NCBI GenBank assembly: GCA_950295325.1
Contig: OX485808.1
Coordinates: 20,668,527 to 20,732,526, forward strand
Direction of reading: 5' to 3'
Origin: Polytrichum commune
Taxonomy: Eukaryota > Streptophyta > Polytrichopsida > Polytrichales > Polytrichaceae
Length of the DNA stretch: 64,000 nucleotides
Shown piece after piece: positions 43,615-56,889 of this stretch (within the stretch, counting starts at the first letter, position 1; each line of letters begins with the position of its first letter). Made by a program: the position numbers and the translations under genes. Under the pieces are notes generated by a model. The model saw only the letters and a program-made list of their open reading frames with translations, was not told where the DNA came from and ran no database searches.

Positions 43615-44334
43615 AATCCAATACATTCATCATCCCAATCAGTGCATGTTACTCTTCAAAATCACGCAATACAATAACGTCTTACTTAGGAGTTCAATTT
43701 CTACAGACAAATGTTCTCATTCAAACACTATAAAACACGGACGACTTTGCTCGGTAAAATACTACATTCTCGCAAAATAAGTTATAACATTGCGTAACTC
43801 CGAATAGTAACACACACTCGGTGTAGTGATCATGGCGAGGTCATCGCAACGTTCTCTACATAGATGAGATTCTAAGGAGTAATTAGAATGCTAAGTTAGA
43901 TTCTTAGAGTGGATGCAGATTCCTTAGGACAATCTGTATACACACAACTCAATCGTAAAGTGTTGGGTACTCTCATATTCCATGCTCGGAAATTAATTTA
44001 ACAGATCCATTTAATGCGACGTAGGCCTTGAAGGACGGATTTGGAAAGGAGGAGGAGGGATGTGTCAGAGTCGTGTCCGGGGGACTTTAGTATTCAATCC
44101 GTATGTTAATTATGAGCCTAGCCGTAGTAAACGATAACTAACCAACCCTTTAATCCCTTTAATCTTGATGATGCGATTTGGGAATGTGGATTAGATGAAG
44201 ATTTGACACACAAATACACCTCTTCGTCTAATTAGTGTGGGTTTCCGTTCGGAGTTCCGTGTTGCTATATGACTTTTTTCACCAACTAAGTTATATCATA
44301 TTTTTCGGTGTGCACATATACTAGTTACGTTAAA
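43615..44334. other. Intergenic; MITE-like fragment at 43770-43835
   Basis: TAACATTGCGTAACTCCGAATAGTAA and CGGTGTAGTG resemble one arm of the CTACACTAAATA family. Confidence 0.5.
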
Positions 44335-44770
44335 TGTGATGTTTAGTGTCATATGGTGTTTTATGTCACTGTGGTAACCTTTCTACTGACGAGATTCTCA
44401 TGAATAAGTTTACATATATTGGCATGGGTGATGGATGATAATGTTTAAGTTCATCCATTGCCCAAAACCCTACTTGTGGATCAGTTCCTTCACTTCCCAT
44501 CTCCTTCCTTAATGAGGCTCCCTATACTGTGCGCCCTAACATATATGTAATGTAATATTGTCATGGGTGATTGAAACTTGGATGAAAATTGACTTAGTGA
44601 GTGACGATAAACACAACGTTGTGAATCTATAATGCCGAGAAAAATTAACAAGGAATGACAAAGAATGTCAGGTTAACATTTGGTGTTGGTGACACTACAC
44701 CGCGGGCTCACAATTAGTATTGAGCAAGACAATATTAGAATTGACGACACTAAATAACACATTATGTTAT
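44335..44770. repeat. ~400 bp dispersed repeat, copy 1
   Basis: Shares GGTGTTGGTGACACTA, CGTTGTGAATCTATAATGCC and ATGGGTGATTGAAA..TGGATGAAAA with 45047-45420 and 55548-55940. Confidence 0.68.
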
Positions 44771-45046
44771 TTGAGTAAAAATATGATATTCTTGGTGAAA
44801 TGTTATAACAATGCGTAATTCCAAATGGTAACCCACACTCATTAGATAAAAAAAAAAAGTGTAGACAATAGGAGGATCAATACTAATGTCCAAAGAGAGT
44901 TTTTTGGCATGATCGGTCGAGACCCTACTGTTTCCAAGGCCAACCAATTACATGTTGACATCTTTCAATTTTTCTTTGTTAATTTGAGGTAAATTTCTCT
45001 GAAACAATTGGTAATTTTCCTGAAGTCTTGAACTTCAACCGGTTCA

Positions 45047-45420
45047 ACTGTAACTACACTAAATATGATAGTTAGTGTCACTATGGCGACTTTTTGGATG
45101 ACACTTCTTATGAATAAGTGAACAAATATTGTCATGGATGATGGATGAGTTCATCCATTGGCCAAATCCCTACCTTCTCTTGTCGGCAACTTGTGATGAA
45201 AATATTGTCATGGATGATTGAAATTTGGATGAAAAGTCACTCGGTAAGTGACAGTATTTGCAACACTGTAAATCTATGATTCCCCCTAAAAATTTACAAG
45301 GAATGACAAATAATGTTGGGTTGACATTTAGTGTTGGTGACACTATACCGCGGTTTCCAATTAGTATTGAGCAAAGACAATTAGAATAGGTAACACTTAA
45401 TATTGTCCCAGGGTGTGCAC
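45047..45420. repeat. ~400 bp dispersed repeat, copy 2
   Basis: Closely matches 55548-55940 (CCTTCTCTTGTCGGCAACTT shared). Starts with TAACTACACTAAATATGATA. Confidence 0.78.
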
Positions 45421-46088
45421 TATTCATTAAAACCAAGCATCACATGCGTGCATGCCCCTTATTAAAATACCCCTGTATACATTTTATTTTTGCTAAAATC
45501 AAGCAATATACTTACAAATCTCATTACTTCAAAATACATTTCCATACATACACAAGGGTCCAAAAACAAATACAGAAATTGTATATAACATGTGTACAAA
45601 TGTTTGGAAATGCAAAAATATGGCCCTATTATATGTATAATATCAAATCATGGATTTTTAGTTATAAAGTCGTTACTTAGTGGATGAAAAAACACATGAT
45701 TCTTGGTCCAGGTCTAACTTGAACGCGTAAACGTGTAAATGCGTACTTTACATATATTTTTCTATAGCCTCATGTATATCTACTTCTTGCTTAATAGCAA
45801 TATGTCTCTTGTACGTACATTTTGTACATGCTTGTTTTAAATAATACCCCTTTTGTGCACCCACGTGTATAAATACAGTACTTGAACAGTGCACTCCCTG
45901 GGAATATTGTATTTAGTGTAGCAGCCGGCTCTCCCCATTCATTGATTAGAACGATAGGGGTTCACATACCCTATGTATGGAGATCTCTTAGAATCTAGCT
46001 ACCATTAGCTAGGATAAGAATTAAGCCCATACCATAGTTCACGTTGTTTATCCAATCACAACAAGGATCATAGACAATTGCCTCTACC

Positions 46089-46298
46089 CTAAACATTGTA
46101 TTTAGTGTCACTTGCTATTTGGAATTACACAATGCTATAACTATTTACTACACATCTCTTTTCTACCAGCAAAGGTCAAATTTGGACATTATAGAACATT
46201 AACATCTTTGATTGGTAAACACAATAGTAAAAATATATGGCATAGTGTAATTCCGAATAGCAAATGAAACTGAGTACTATATTTAGTGTAGTTCTTTG
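46089..46298. mobile_element. MITE with CTACACTAAATA ends, third copy
   Basis: CCCTAAACATTGTATTTAGTG at left and TACTATATTTAGTGTAGTT at right; arms carry GCTATTTGGAATTACACAAT and its inverse. Confidence 0.72.
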
Positions 46299-47284
46299 TC
46301 ACTACAAGGTGGATTTTAGGTGTCCGCTATTCATCACAAGCTACATGGTCACTTGTTCACGATTATGTTTAGTATGCAATGGTAGGAGGAGTTACTGCAT
46401 ACAAAGGTAGCTCTTATTTGTCCAACATAAAAGATTTTAAATAGTATGCAACCTAAAAGATTTATTTAACTTTATTCATCGATGTTGAGATTAGCTGTTA
46501 AGAATCAAATTAATCCAATCCAAGTCATTTGAGATGAAACAACAACAAATTTATAGGGATCAAGTTTTGAGGTTGGATGGATGTGAGATAGGCTCTCTCC
46601 ATATGCAATCCACAAGCCATCTCTCTCAATCAATTGTATGCAAGTGAGCTCCCACCGTCAAAGTTGTGTTCCTTTGAAGAGGCGAAATATTTGCATTCGA
46701 GCATACCTCATTCATCCATGTTCATACTATGGTGTCTAATAGGTTTGTGGTCTTTTCATGCTAATCGTGCCTCGCAATACTTTATTGGAGTCTTCAAAGC
46801 TAAGTTTAGTGCCAATAAGCTTCAAACTAAACCTCCAAGGTACACACTATTTGAAGCTCATTCGAGGGTGTTTTAGTTCGGTGGATGTGGGTTATGCATG
46901 TTTGCAAGAAATCCCTCTTGCCCCTTCCTTCTCCGTCCAAAATATGGGGGGGTTTACTTCATCCTAATCTCATAACACACTCTTGCACTTGCGTTTCTTG
47001 GGTCCCCCATTGAAACTTGATTTGTTAGAACTTATGGCCCTTCCTCCATGGCAAAAGTGAAATAATCTTCAGCCACATGGTTCAAGTGCAAAGGAGAAAT
47101 CGTCTTGAAAAATGTTGCTCTTGAAGGAGGAATTTTGCACCATTACTCAACACTGAGGTGTTGCAACCTAGCATTGGGAATTTTGGGAGCATCATGTTCT
47201 AGTTATAGTGAGTCACCTTCACATAAAGAACAATTCTCTTCAAGTGGTGGCTACACAAGCGTGAAACTTAGCATTAATCAGTTG
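46299..47284. other. Intergenic, no feature seen
   Basis: Short frames of 60-80 codons, none recognised. Confidence 0.45.
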
Positions 47285-47700
47285 CAGGGTTGAGTTACAT
47301 CTTATATTTAGCATATGACATGGGCCTCCACTATCTTACCTTCATGGGAAGAAACTTAGGAAATAGGAATAAAATGACACCAATACGAATAATGAATAGT
47401 GCCGGTATGAATATTAAGAATATTGTGAATATTGATGATATTTTCAGTGATACAACAATATTGTTATGAATAATACATGATGGATGAATAATGTGTTTTT
47501 TTTGGTGAATAGTGCCATGATGAACAACAATTCCTATGAATGGTGCGGGGAGTATAACTCTACCCAAATTTCCAAGTCTCAACTTGAATGTATGAAGAAG
47601 AAAAAAATATTCTCACTTTGTTCGGGGGCCCACAAAGATACAATTGACATATTTCATCGACATAGAACCAACCCACATGGCTGAACAAATGTTATGATGA
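47285..47700. repeat. Dispersed ATTCAT-rich element, copy B (inverted)
   Basis: Reverse-complement partner of 17235-17660. Holds GAATAGTG/GAATATT repetition. Followed by a C-run at 47730-47739. Confidence 0.7.
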
Positions 47701-48052
47701 GAAACTATATGTTTTCCAACATATGTGTCCCCCCCCCCCCACTCAAAACCGGTAAGAAGGTTTGAGATACAATTTTTTCATGGAATAAATAAGAAAGTGG
47801 TGTGATGGCTAGGCTCCTACTTGCATGTTGGGACCCCCCACATGGTTGGCACCGAACGTGGCTAACCAAGAGTCCTATTGGTTTGATTATGCTAGCAAGG
47901 TGTTCTAGACTTAAGGCTTTTCCCCCTTTAAAAATGGATCACACCCACTAGCCTTAATAACGTTAAGTTGCGCATGGGTGGGTGGGTGAGGGGAGGGTTC
48001 TTTTTTAATATGTATGGACAATGACAACCACTTCCGTTTCTCAAGCATCTTA

Positions 48053-48428
48053 GGGCCGGTTCACACTATGGCCAAACTTCGAGAGGAGAAGCGTTTGGAC
48101 CAATGAAAATGCATAAATGTCCGAAGTCCGTCCTCTCGGCCTTCACACTAGAGGCTGAAGTCCTAAGGACATCGCCTCCAGAAGAGCCTAGGTGGCAACA
48201 CTTTTAGGAAGTTATGGCGCCAAGAGTTCGGCCTCTCAAGCAAAGTTTGGGTCGAGCAAAATGCTCGACCTAAACTTCCGTCGAGAGGCTGAACTTTTTT
48301 TCATTAAAATATTCAAAATTTGACAGTTTAATATACTTTTTTCAGCCCAAAGGCTTCTCCTCTCGACATAGTTTGGTCCAGAAAAGTGACACTTCTCCTC
48401 TCGACTTGGGCACAGTGTGAACCGGCCC
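48053..48428. mobile_element. Tourist-like MITE, GGGCCGGTTCACACTA type
   Basis: 376 bp. Left GGGCCGGTTCACACTATGG, right CACAGTGTGAACCGGCCC, TTA on both sides. The interior is palindromic around a CGAGAGG motif. Confidence 0.87.
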
Positions 48429-48545
48429 TTAATATACTTAAGCGTTGCGGTTACTAACCTACTTGCGAGTCATTTCTCATACTTGCTACCAACAACTAGG
48501 TATCCACATGTCTTGTTCATCATGCTTGGTTTTAAATGCTCTCTA

Positions 48546-48700
48546 CCAACTAACGGGGGGGAATCGACCGCTAGTCACAGACGAACCAGTCGAGCTTGAG
48601 AAATAACCGGTCGAAGTTCAAGACTCCAAGAGCATTACTGATGGTCATTCTAGAAGAGCTTATAGGAATACATCTCAAATTAACAAAGAGAAAAAACCCA
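48546..48700. repeat. Dispersed repeat related to 15002-15115
   Basis: GACCGCTAGTCACAGACGAA and following text align with the segment near 15015. Nature unknown. Confidence 0.45.
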
Positions 48701-48705
48701 AATAA

Positions 48706-49030
48706 GGGCCGGTTTACACTATGGACCATGAAGTTGTCCCATGGCGATCTAAGAGCGTTGATTGGCTGTTGAAGTCGTCCCGAGACAACTTTGGTTTACA
48801 CTAGAGAAAAAATGGCAGAGGGACCATGAAGGTCGAGGTCCCCACAATATAATTGTTAAAGCCTAATAAATGCACTGACATGGTCCAACGGGTTTTGCGT
48901 TGAGAGAGGCAAGAGAGGTGGTCCGGTAGGAACATGCAAGGGCCCATGGCAGAAAAAAATGAAGTTATTTTAATAAAATTTTAATGAATTTTTTTGGGGG
49001 TTGTGCGTGATATGGCAGCTACCCTTCATC
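48706..49030. mobile_element. Tourist-like element, left part only
   Basis: TAA then GGGCCGGTTTACACTATGGA. The interior aligns with 50691-51000 (ACATGGTCCAAC, TTTTGCG.TGAGAGAGGCAA). No matching right end found; both copies lose similarity at about the same place. Confidence 0.65.
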
Positions 49031-50190
49031 ACAAAAATGTTATAATTCAAAAAACTAGTGTAACGTCCAAATCCAAAAAAATAGAAAAAAAACGTTAAAT
49101 CAACTAAAAACGATGAAAATGTTAAACGGAACATAAAACAGTAAAACGGTAACATAAAACAAATTAAAACAAATTAAAAGAACAGAACGTTGAATCAAAA
49201 GAAATCATTAGAATGTCAACAGGTAATTAACCCGGTTGGAGTCGAAAAACACTCGGACCTCGACCGACGAATGTGCCCAAAGACTGTGCTTGAGTTAATA
49301 AGTTACCATAAGCTTCGCACAAAGAGTGCCTAATTTAATTTGGTCCCACAAATTAAAGCATTCAATGACTTAATAGGTCACCAAACGGAAGCGATTTGCA
49401 GGAGCCACACGGGGAGTGTGAAGTACCTAATCCATATAGTGTCAGCTTTAGTGAATCTCCTGGTGCCTGTAAAAAGGCCCTCATCACAAGTGCCAGTGTT
49501 GAACGTACCACAACAACAACATCATCAAGGTCCTCCCGTGCTCAAAATTGAAGCCCTCATATGAATTTCATTTTGAAGGGCTCTGAAATTTTAGCATTGC
49601 AATTGAAGGGCATATCTAAATCTAGAACGTCTGTGGAAATTTTTCAAATAAATATAAAATTTATATTAAAATTATGCATGATTTGCATGGTACATGCTTC
49701 TAGTTGCACCGAAAGGATTTGTATAAGCTAGCTGCACCAGATTGAATCAGAAGCTTGAGTGGTCCCAGATCACCGAAACTTTGAAGTTTAAGAGAAACTT
49801 AGAAAGTATAAGCTACACCGGACTGAATCAGAAGCTTGACTGGTCTAAGTGATCGGAAGCTTCAAAGTTCAAACCACCGGAACTTGGAAGCTAAATCATT
49901 CGGGAATCGGAATTCTCGAGTTTTGAACTAATTCCCATCTGGATATGAGATCTGGAGCCCAAAGTTAGACAGCCGAAGTTAAACAACTACTTCAGATGAT
50001 GAACAGTACTCGAAGGGTACTATTTATCCAGCACTTCAAGTGATGGGAGCACTTAGACATGAGGATTATGTTTTGAAGGGTTGTTTTCCTTGAGGTATTT
50101 TTTGAAGTCCCAAAACCCATTTGAAGGGCACCGAAGACTCCAATTTTGAGCACTGAGGTCCTCAGCAAGCTCAACAAATTCACTTAACTT
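49031..50190. other. Intergenic, unassigned
   Basis: A-rich stretch 49060-49200, then a short local repetition of GAATCAGAAGCTTGA.TGGTC (49744 and 49824). Confidence 0.45.
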
Positions 50191-50191
50191 A

Positions 50192-50677
50192 GGGCCACTT
50201 CTTCACACACGAGCCATGAGCCGTGACCATGAGATTGTGAGAGCCCAAAAGAAAGTGAGTGTCCAAAGGCCGTCCCAAGACACCTCCAACATCATGTTGT
50301 AGTGTGAAGTCATATGTGACCGGGCCCTCACCACCAAATGCTATTTCGATGAATGTCTATTCACGCGGGTACTCACGTATGGTAAAATAGAATAAATCGA
50401 CGGTTGTGAGCGTTTGGAGTGCCGTGGTCTCCCGGTTTTGTGTCAGGCTTGCTTCCAAGAGGTGGGTTTTGAAAGTAGTCCAAGGGATCATGAAACACGA
50501 TCCATTTGATGCGATGTAGGAGTCCATGCGGACTTTACATCCATCTTGCATTCACATACTCTGTTGGTCCCTCAAGCGTAGTGTGAAGCGAATGTGGACT
50601 GGCTCCACCTTTTCCACTAGTGAGAGTGCTTGAGGTGTAATGGTGATGGGCTCTTAGTCTCATGTGTGAAGCGGCCC
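50192..50677. mobile_element. Tourist-like MITE, GGGCCACTTC type, complete and inverted
   Basis: TTA on both sides; ends GGGCCACTTCTTCACACACG and CATGTGTGAAGCGGCCC. Inverted relative to 57621-58117. Confidence 0.85.
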
Positions 50678-50690
50678 TTAACTTCACTTA

Positions 50691-51000
50691 GGGCCGGTTT
50701 ACACTATGGACCAGGAAGTCGTCCCATGGCGTTGTAAGAGCATTGATTGGCTCTTGAACTTGTCCCAGGACCACTTCGGTTTACACCAAGGAAACAATGG
50801 CAGAGTGACCATTGAGGTCGAGGTCCCCAAATGACATATTTTAAGGCCTACTTAATACACTTACATGGTCCAACATGTTTTGCGGTGAGAGAGGCAACAT
50901 AGGTGGTATGGTAGGAAAAGGCAAAGGGCCCGTGGCAAAGAAATGTCGTTATAATATTTTTTTTGTGAAATTCCTTTTGGGGGCTTTATATACAACTCTT
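50691..51000. mobile_element. Tourist-like element, second left part
   Basis: TTA then GGGCCGGTTTACACTATGGA, only 13 bp after the previous element ends. Pairs with 48706-49030. Confidence 0.65.
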
Positions 51001-51263
51001 CCCACTAGGTGAGGTTCACAAGGCACATTTTTCAGCATCTATGTGTTGCAATGAATCTTGAGAAGCAAGTCCGCCCCACAAGACATATCATTTCTTCCAT
51101 GCCCTACCCCTTAAACTTGCTCCTACATGTTTCACCAAACAATGTGGGACATCTAGAACTCATGAATTCGAGTACACATGTTGAAGCAGGTTGCAAATAA
51201 TGCTCAATGTACAACACAAGGTACATGTCACATGTAAATTACATTGAATATGTACAAATTAAA

Positions 51264-51290
51264 TCGTTTTTTTTTTTTTTTTTTTTTTTT
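51264..51290. repeat. T-run (about 24)
   Basis: Homopolymer T flanked by GTACAAATTAAATCG and GTACAAATTG. May mark a poly(A) end of a minus-strand retrocopy, but no coding relic was found beside it. Confidence 0.6.
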
Positions 51291-51505
51291 GTACAAATTG
51301 TTGTGAGAAGATTTGCAAACCACATCTTTGACACATTTAACAAGAAGTGAAGACAAGTAAAGCCCAAGAGAAGACAAGAGAATGAACAAACTTGAATGTT
51401 TTTCAAAAATGCCCTTTTTGGGTATAAATCAAAAAAATCAACACATTCACTTTTTGATGCATGGTCATTCTTCTTGCTCCACATTTGGTTTACACCTAGA
51501 GCTTA

Positions 51506-52147
51506 GGGGCGGTTTACACTATGGACCAAGAGCCATGACCATGAAATTCTAAAATCTGTGATTGGAGAGTAAAGTGCTCTTGGTCCCATTTGGCTTTACA
51601 CTACCTTGAAAAAAGGAGAATGACCACTAACTTTGAGGTCCCCAAAAACTACTAAAATCTGCCATTTGGATAATGTGCCATGGTCCAACGGGTTTTCCGT
51701 TGAGGCGAGGCAAAATGCTCGACTCAACGGAAATCAAGGGAGCCGTAAGGCTGAAAATCAGCCATTGGCCGAATTTTTTTTAAAATTTTTTTTTCCCGAT
51801 TTTTTTTGGGCATGTATTAAAAAAATCAGCACCTTCACTTTTTGGTGTGTGGTCATTCCTCTTGGTCCACATTCGGTTTACACCTAGTGAAGGGCCCATG
51901 AACCATGAAAACTAATATTTTAGTAACTCGGACCATGGAAGTCGTCCCATGAAGTCGTCCCACGCAAAATAGGCCTCTTACGTGGGACGACTTCATGGTC
52001 CATAGTGTAAACCACCCCTTAGAGCTTAGAACTTTCAATGCTGATTTTTTAAGAAGTCGGACCATGAAAGTTGGAGCATGAACTGGGACCATTGAAAATG
52101 GCCCTCTTCCATGGTCCGACTTCATGGTCCATAGTGTAAACCGTCCC
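51506..52147. mobile_element. Tourist-like element with a doubled right end
   Basis: TTA then GGGGCGGTTTACACTATGGA. Two right ends, CCATAGTGTAAACCACCCC (to 52018) and CCATAGTGTAAACCGTCCC (to 52147), each followed by TTA. An inner hairpin CATGAAGTCGTCCCACG lies around 51945-52005. Nested or partly duplicated. Confidence 0.78.
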
Positions 52148-52149
52148 TT

Positions 52150-54555
52150 ACCTTATGTTTAACTACCTTACGTGGCCTAGGTGGTACTTATGGGTCACTT
52201 TTTGGATCAAGGCTTGTGTCTTTTTAAGTTTGTGCCAAGTCTAGCTCCGACAAACTTACACTATGGCAGTACCTACAAGTGGCTCGCTTGCCAGGAAGAG
52301 GTTCAACCCTCCTTTTGACCGGCCTCGCCTTTGTGCCCAGGCCAGCCCCGCCTGCCCGACAAAAAAATTAAACTGACAACTCTAGTGTCACGAGTGACAT
52401 CGAACTAATCTTGTCAGTATTTTTGGGAACCCATGTAAGGTGGACTATGCCTTAACAAAACATGAACCGTTTATTATTATTATTATTGGTTTGTGATACA
52501 TACACTACTATCGTACGAGTCCTACGTCGATGAAAGAACGATGTAAATCTACCATTGTGCTAGATTTGTTGGCTCTGTCTGTAGGACAGAGGCTATGCAT
52601 CAACTTCTTCGTTTCAATAGCAAATTTCCTAACCACTTTGCGTTCACACTTGGATGTTACTTGTTCTTGTTATTTTTGATCCACTTTATTTAATGTGGAT
52701 GTTAACTATAATTATATATGTATATGTGTGTGTGTGTATATATATATATATAGAACTATAATTGCTCCCTAAAATGCATTGAAAGAAATCTAGTTAACTA
52801 TAGTTATTTCGGCAGTTCTTGATTATTTATTCTAAAAACTTCGGGTGATATCAAAATCCTTGACTTGCATTTGAGAAGAAGGTGCACAAAATCCAAGAAA
52901 GGTTTGGTATAGTAAATAGCCATGGATTGGCATGAACAAAGTGGACAACTATAATTGTAGTCTTTCATAGTAAAGGACAGAGCCTCACGGTTCTACCGTT
53001 TTCTTGTCACTATTCTGATTACATAGGCCAAGTTTCCAGTGACATAGGTCAATTTGCCTACAACTTTATGTGGTTGTGGTGATAGTATCGTTCAACGCCC
53101 GTGTCAAGGACCCCTTCCCGATGCGTCTAAAGTCACGGGCCCGGGAATAATGGGTCATGCCAAACTTTCCATCGTGAGCCTCATACATTCCGACAACTTT
53201 GTGTGTCGGGGATAAGGGAATAAACAATTGGCAACCCAACCCACTTAGTGAGTGTGGATTTCTTCTTGCAATCTTTCAATAATATTCTTCAATTGGGGGT
53301 TGGGGTCTCGTGGAGCCAACACCTAGCCCTTCATACGTGTCGCCGTTTTAGTCCGAATTTGGAATGGGGATGGCCAACAATTACTTGAAACGGTAGTGAA
53401 TGGAGTGAACGATGTCCAACAAGAGTGAACAATATCGTGAAGAGCGTCATGTCGGAATCCGGATAGGTATAGGAAGTTTCAATTCCGTAATATTGTTATG
53501 AACATTCAAAGTTTAATGACTAGTTTTAAGGATACATATTATGTCATCTCCCAATTCAAGATATGAATATAGTCCAATGGGACGTAATAGATTGTATTAT
53601 GGACAAAGACCAAGGATAAGAGGTTCTACTTTGGTAGACCATTGGTATGTAACCCAAAGAAAGTCATTCTCCTTCGTCTCTTTGTTTCTCAATTGGTTGG
53701 TTAGTAGTAGTAGTGGTGGTAGTTGTGGTGGTAGTAGTAGCAGTACTTATTATTTTGATTAGTAGTGGTGGTGGTGGTGGTGGTAGTACTTATTATTTTT
53801 ATTATTATTAGTAGTAGTATCAACCCTTTACTATGTTGGAGTGCACTCTAATGAACTTTTTGCAAACCACTCTTAATGTCAAGGGCATTTGAGTTTGTTA
53901 GGGCCAACATATAATACAATTGACTCTTGTATATGGAAACCAACTCTATAACCAAAAGGTTCAAGGAAAAACGGATCTTCATTCTAACAAATTACGAGAA
54001 GATCTACACATGGTAACGTTGAGTTTCTTTAAGTGACAACGAGTGGCATTTGACTATGGTACATACACCGGACCATACTTATAACAAGAAATCCACATCA
54101 AAAACTTCGGTGATTATATTGTGGGCGCACACTATTTACCAACCTACACTAGTATATAACATCGCAGGCCCAAGAAATGAACGATCGTATCTTGTTCAAC
54201 TCTAGAATCACCATGAAACTTCCTGTAAATCATCGTACCTTTTATGAAACTCCTCAAGATAGAATTTCTTGCCACCAACAGGAAAAAAAATTAAAAAAAT
54301 AACATTGGGGTTTCGTTTATACACCGATGTGAATGGGAGCCCATTCTTCAATACCGTGTGAAACCAACATACTATGTTACAAGGCTCTTTTGCCAAACAA
54401 CCCTCTCCCATGGTCCCAAAATTATGGCCAAAGCGCCAACTCGAGCTTTGGAATCCCGCCAAGCTTGATCAAATCGTCTCCTTGGTTACACCGTTTGAAT
54501 GCCTTGCCCTCCCCCATTGGTACTTGTCACACTTGTCATTGTTCACAAATATTCA
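52150..54555. other. Intergenic with microsatellites
   Basis: (TG)n/(TA)n at 52712-52752 and (GTAGTGGTGGT)n with (ATT)n at 53700-53822. Frames at 53541 and 54208-54568 are not recognised. Confidence 0.5.
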
Positions 54556-55502
54556 ATACCGTAGTTAACTAGCAGGTTAGGCAACTTGCTGCCTAATATT
54601 TAATTAAAGTTCAAAAAGTAGGTTCGGCGCCTAAAAATAGTATATTCATATTTTCGGCAATTTTCTCTTTTAATTTTTAAAAATTCGGCTTACATTCATT
54701 TTTTATTTTCTATTTCAACTTATATCTTGTACATCTCTCTTGCATTGAATGACAAGTAAGATGTGAGTGAAGAGTTGAGAATGCTCTGTGCTTTATGCAA
54801 GTAGAGTGGAGTTGTGTTCAACAATGCATATGGGATATGTAAACTTTGAGGTGAAGCACCTAGTTAGACGTCATTTTTATAACACGCATAACTTCATAGA
54901 GTCTTCAAATGACATAAAATTTGTTGGAGGTGAAATATTACTTGATTTCTAAACTTTTCTTAGACCAACAAAATTCCAAAAAAGTTGATCTTCTATGCAC
55001 AAATGAGCTCCAAAAAACTGTTATGAACGCATTTTAATTTTTTGATCTTTACACGGCTGCAATGTTTTGTCCATATCTTTTGCATAAAGACTTATTTTGA
55101 CACAAAACTTGTTGGAGGTGGAAGAAGGATTGATTTCTCAACTTTTGTTAGTTGGACAAAATTCTATAAAAACTTCATCTTCTATGCTCAATTGGACTCC
55201 AAAAATTTGTGTACAACACATTTGAAAAGCCTCACCTAGAGTCTTGCTACTTCTTAACCCATATTCTTTGTGGACTAATGTACGTGAGCTTGATTACAAA
55301 AGGAGCACCTTCTCTCTTTCAAAATTTACATATGCTTCCACTGTAAGTAAAACTCTAGTGAGAAGTAAAAATTTCTTACTTTTTGGCAATTTTGAAAAAT
55401 AATTAATTTTATATTCGGCAAAAAATGCCAATAATATTCCAAAATTTTAGACGTCTATTTTTAGAATTATTTTGTGCCGAACCTGCTATTAAACTACGGT
55501 AA
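54556..55502. mobile_element. ~945 bp TIR element
   Basis: Left TACCGTAGTTAACTAGCAGG, right CCTGCTATTAAACTACGGTA, then inner GTTCGGCGCCTAAAAATAG against its inverse. The interior is AT-rich with no transposase; class not assigned. Confidence 0.75.
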
Positions 55503-55547
55503 TCAATCACAAGGACCAAAGTAGCCCCACTTTGATTGGGTGGTAGG

Positions 55548-55940
55548 TAACTACACTAAATATGATAGTTAGTGTCATACGGTATTTAATGTCACATACT
55601 ACGGTAACTTCTCGGATGACACTTCTTATGAACAAGTGAGCAAATAAATAAATATTGTCATGGATGATGGATGAGTTCATCCATTGGCTAAAACCCTACC
55701 TTCTCTTGTCGGCAACTTGTGATGAAACATTGTCGTGGGTGATTGAAAGTTGGATGAAAACTCACTTGGTATGTGACAGTAATTGCAACACTGTAAATCT
55801 ATAATCCCTCCAAAAGATTTACAAGGAATGACAAGTAATGTTGGGTTAACATTTAGTGTTGGTGACACTATGCTGCGGTTTCCAATTGGTATTGAACAAG
55901 ACAACTAGAATTGGTGGCACCACATGTCATATTTTAGTGT
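55548..55940. repeat. ~400 bp dispersed repeat, copy 3
   Basis: Same orientation as 45047-45420. Ends near a C-run (55949-55958). Confidence 0.78.
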
Positions 55941-55959
55941 ACTATACGCCCCCCCCCCC

Positions 55960-56888
55960 CAATTTGTAGTAGTTAATATTTAGCATTGTTTGATGGTGAG
56001 TGAGTGGATCATGAAATCCACGCTACCGAACAAGATGGAACCAACAAGTCCCAACTCCCAAACAATCGGATAAGGGCAAGAAGTTAAGTGATCGAGGAAC
56101 AATTTGCATTAGGGTATGGGTCTATGAAATGGAGACCGTCTTTCAAAAGGAAAGGAAGGAAGGGCATGTTGACACTAGTGACAAGTGATCATGGCCTTGG
56201 TTTCTTAAAATTTCCCATTGGTTGAAAACTGAGTGATGGTCTCACTTCATTTTAAACAAGATCATCAAAAATAAAAGCAAGCATGTTAGAATATGGATGA
56301 GAAAGTTACGTGGAATCTTACATGTCCAAAATTGGATGATGTTAGGGTCACCTTGATTTTGCGGCAAGAGAACCCAAGTAGGTTGTCTTAGGGTAAAATA
56401 AGTTGACCATGCCAGAAGGGAGAAAACTATTTGTAATCAATTTATTGGTAAACCTTGTTTATATATATATATATATATAAGTCCTTTTTGGTTATTTTCA
56501 TGAAAAAAACACTATGTCCTGGTCTAAGTCATTAACAAGATTGCTTAATCTTGGAGAAATGTATTCCTATAGTCCCAATCCTACTTTTAGATTTTTAAGG
56601 TAATTATCATATTTTGTGGATTATATTGTCATATTGCATATAGATTGCATATCATAAAATTTCCATATAGAAACTATGGAGGGCTCTCTATTCCGACACA
56701 AAATAATTATCTTCACCTCAAATTTTGCCACATGTCACATTCACATTTGCTAAAACCACTTGTATCCCACATGGAAACTCCGTTCCAACACACGTAAAGA
56801 TGAAATATAGAGCCCTCTACAACATCATTACATCTATGAGTTGTGGGCTTCCTTGGGTGAATTTTGCATACAAATAGAGATCCACATA
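55960..56888. other. Intergenic; (AT)n at 56459-56478
   Basis: No gene or other repeat recognised. Confidence 0.5.
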
Positions 56889-56889
56889 A

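Noticed and set aside
53541-53762. 73-codon frame ending in poly-Ser/Gly
   Set aside because: The tail is a translated GTAGTGGTGGT microsatellite; the rest is unrecognised.
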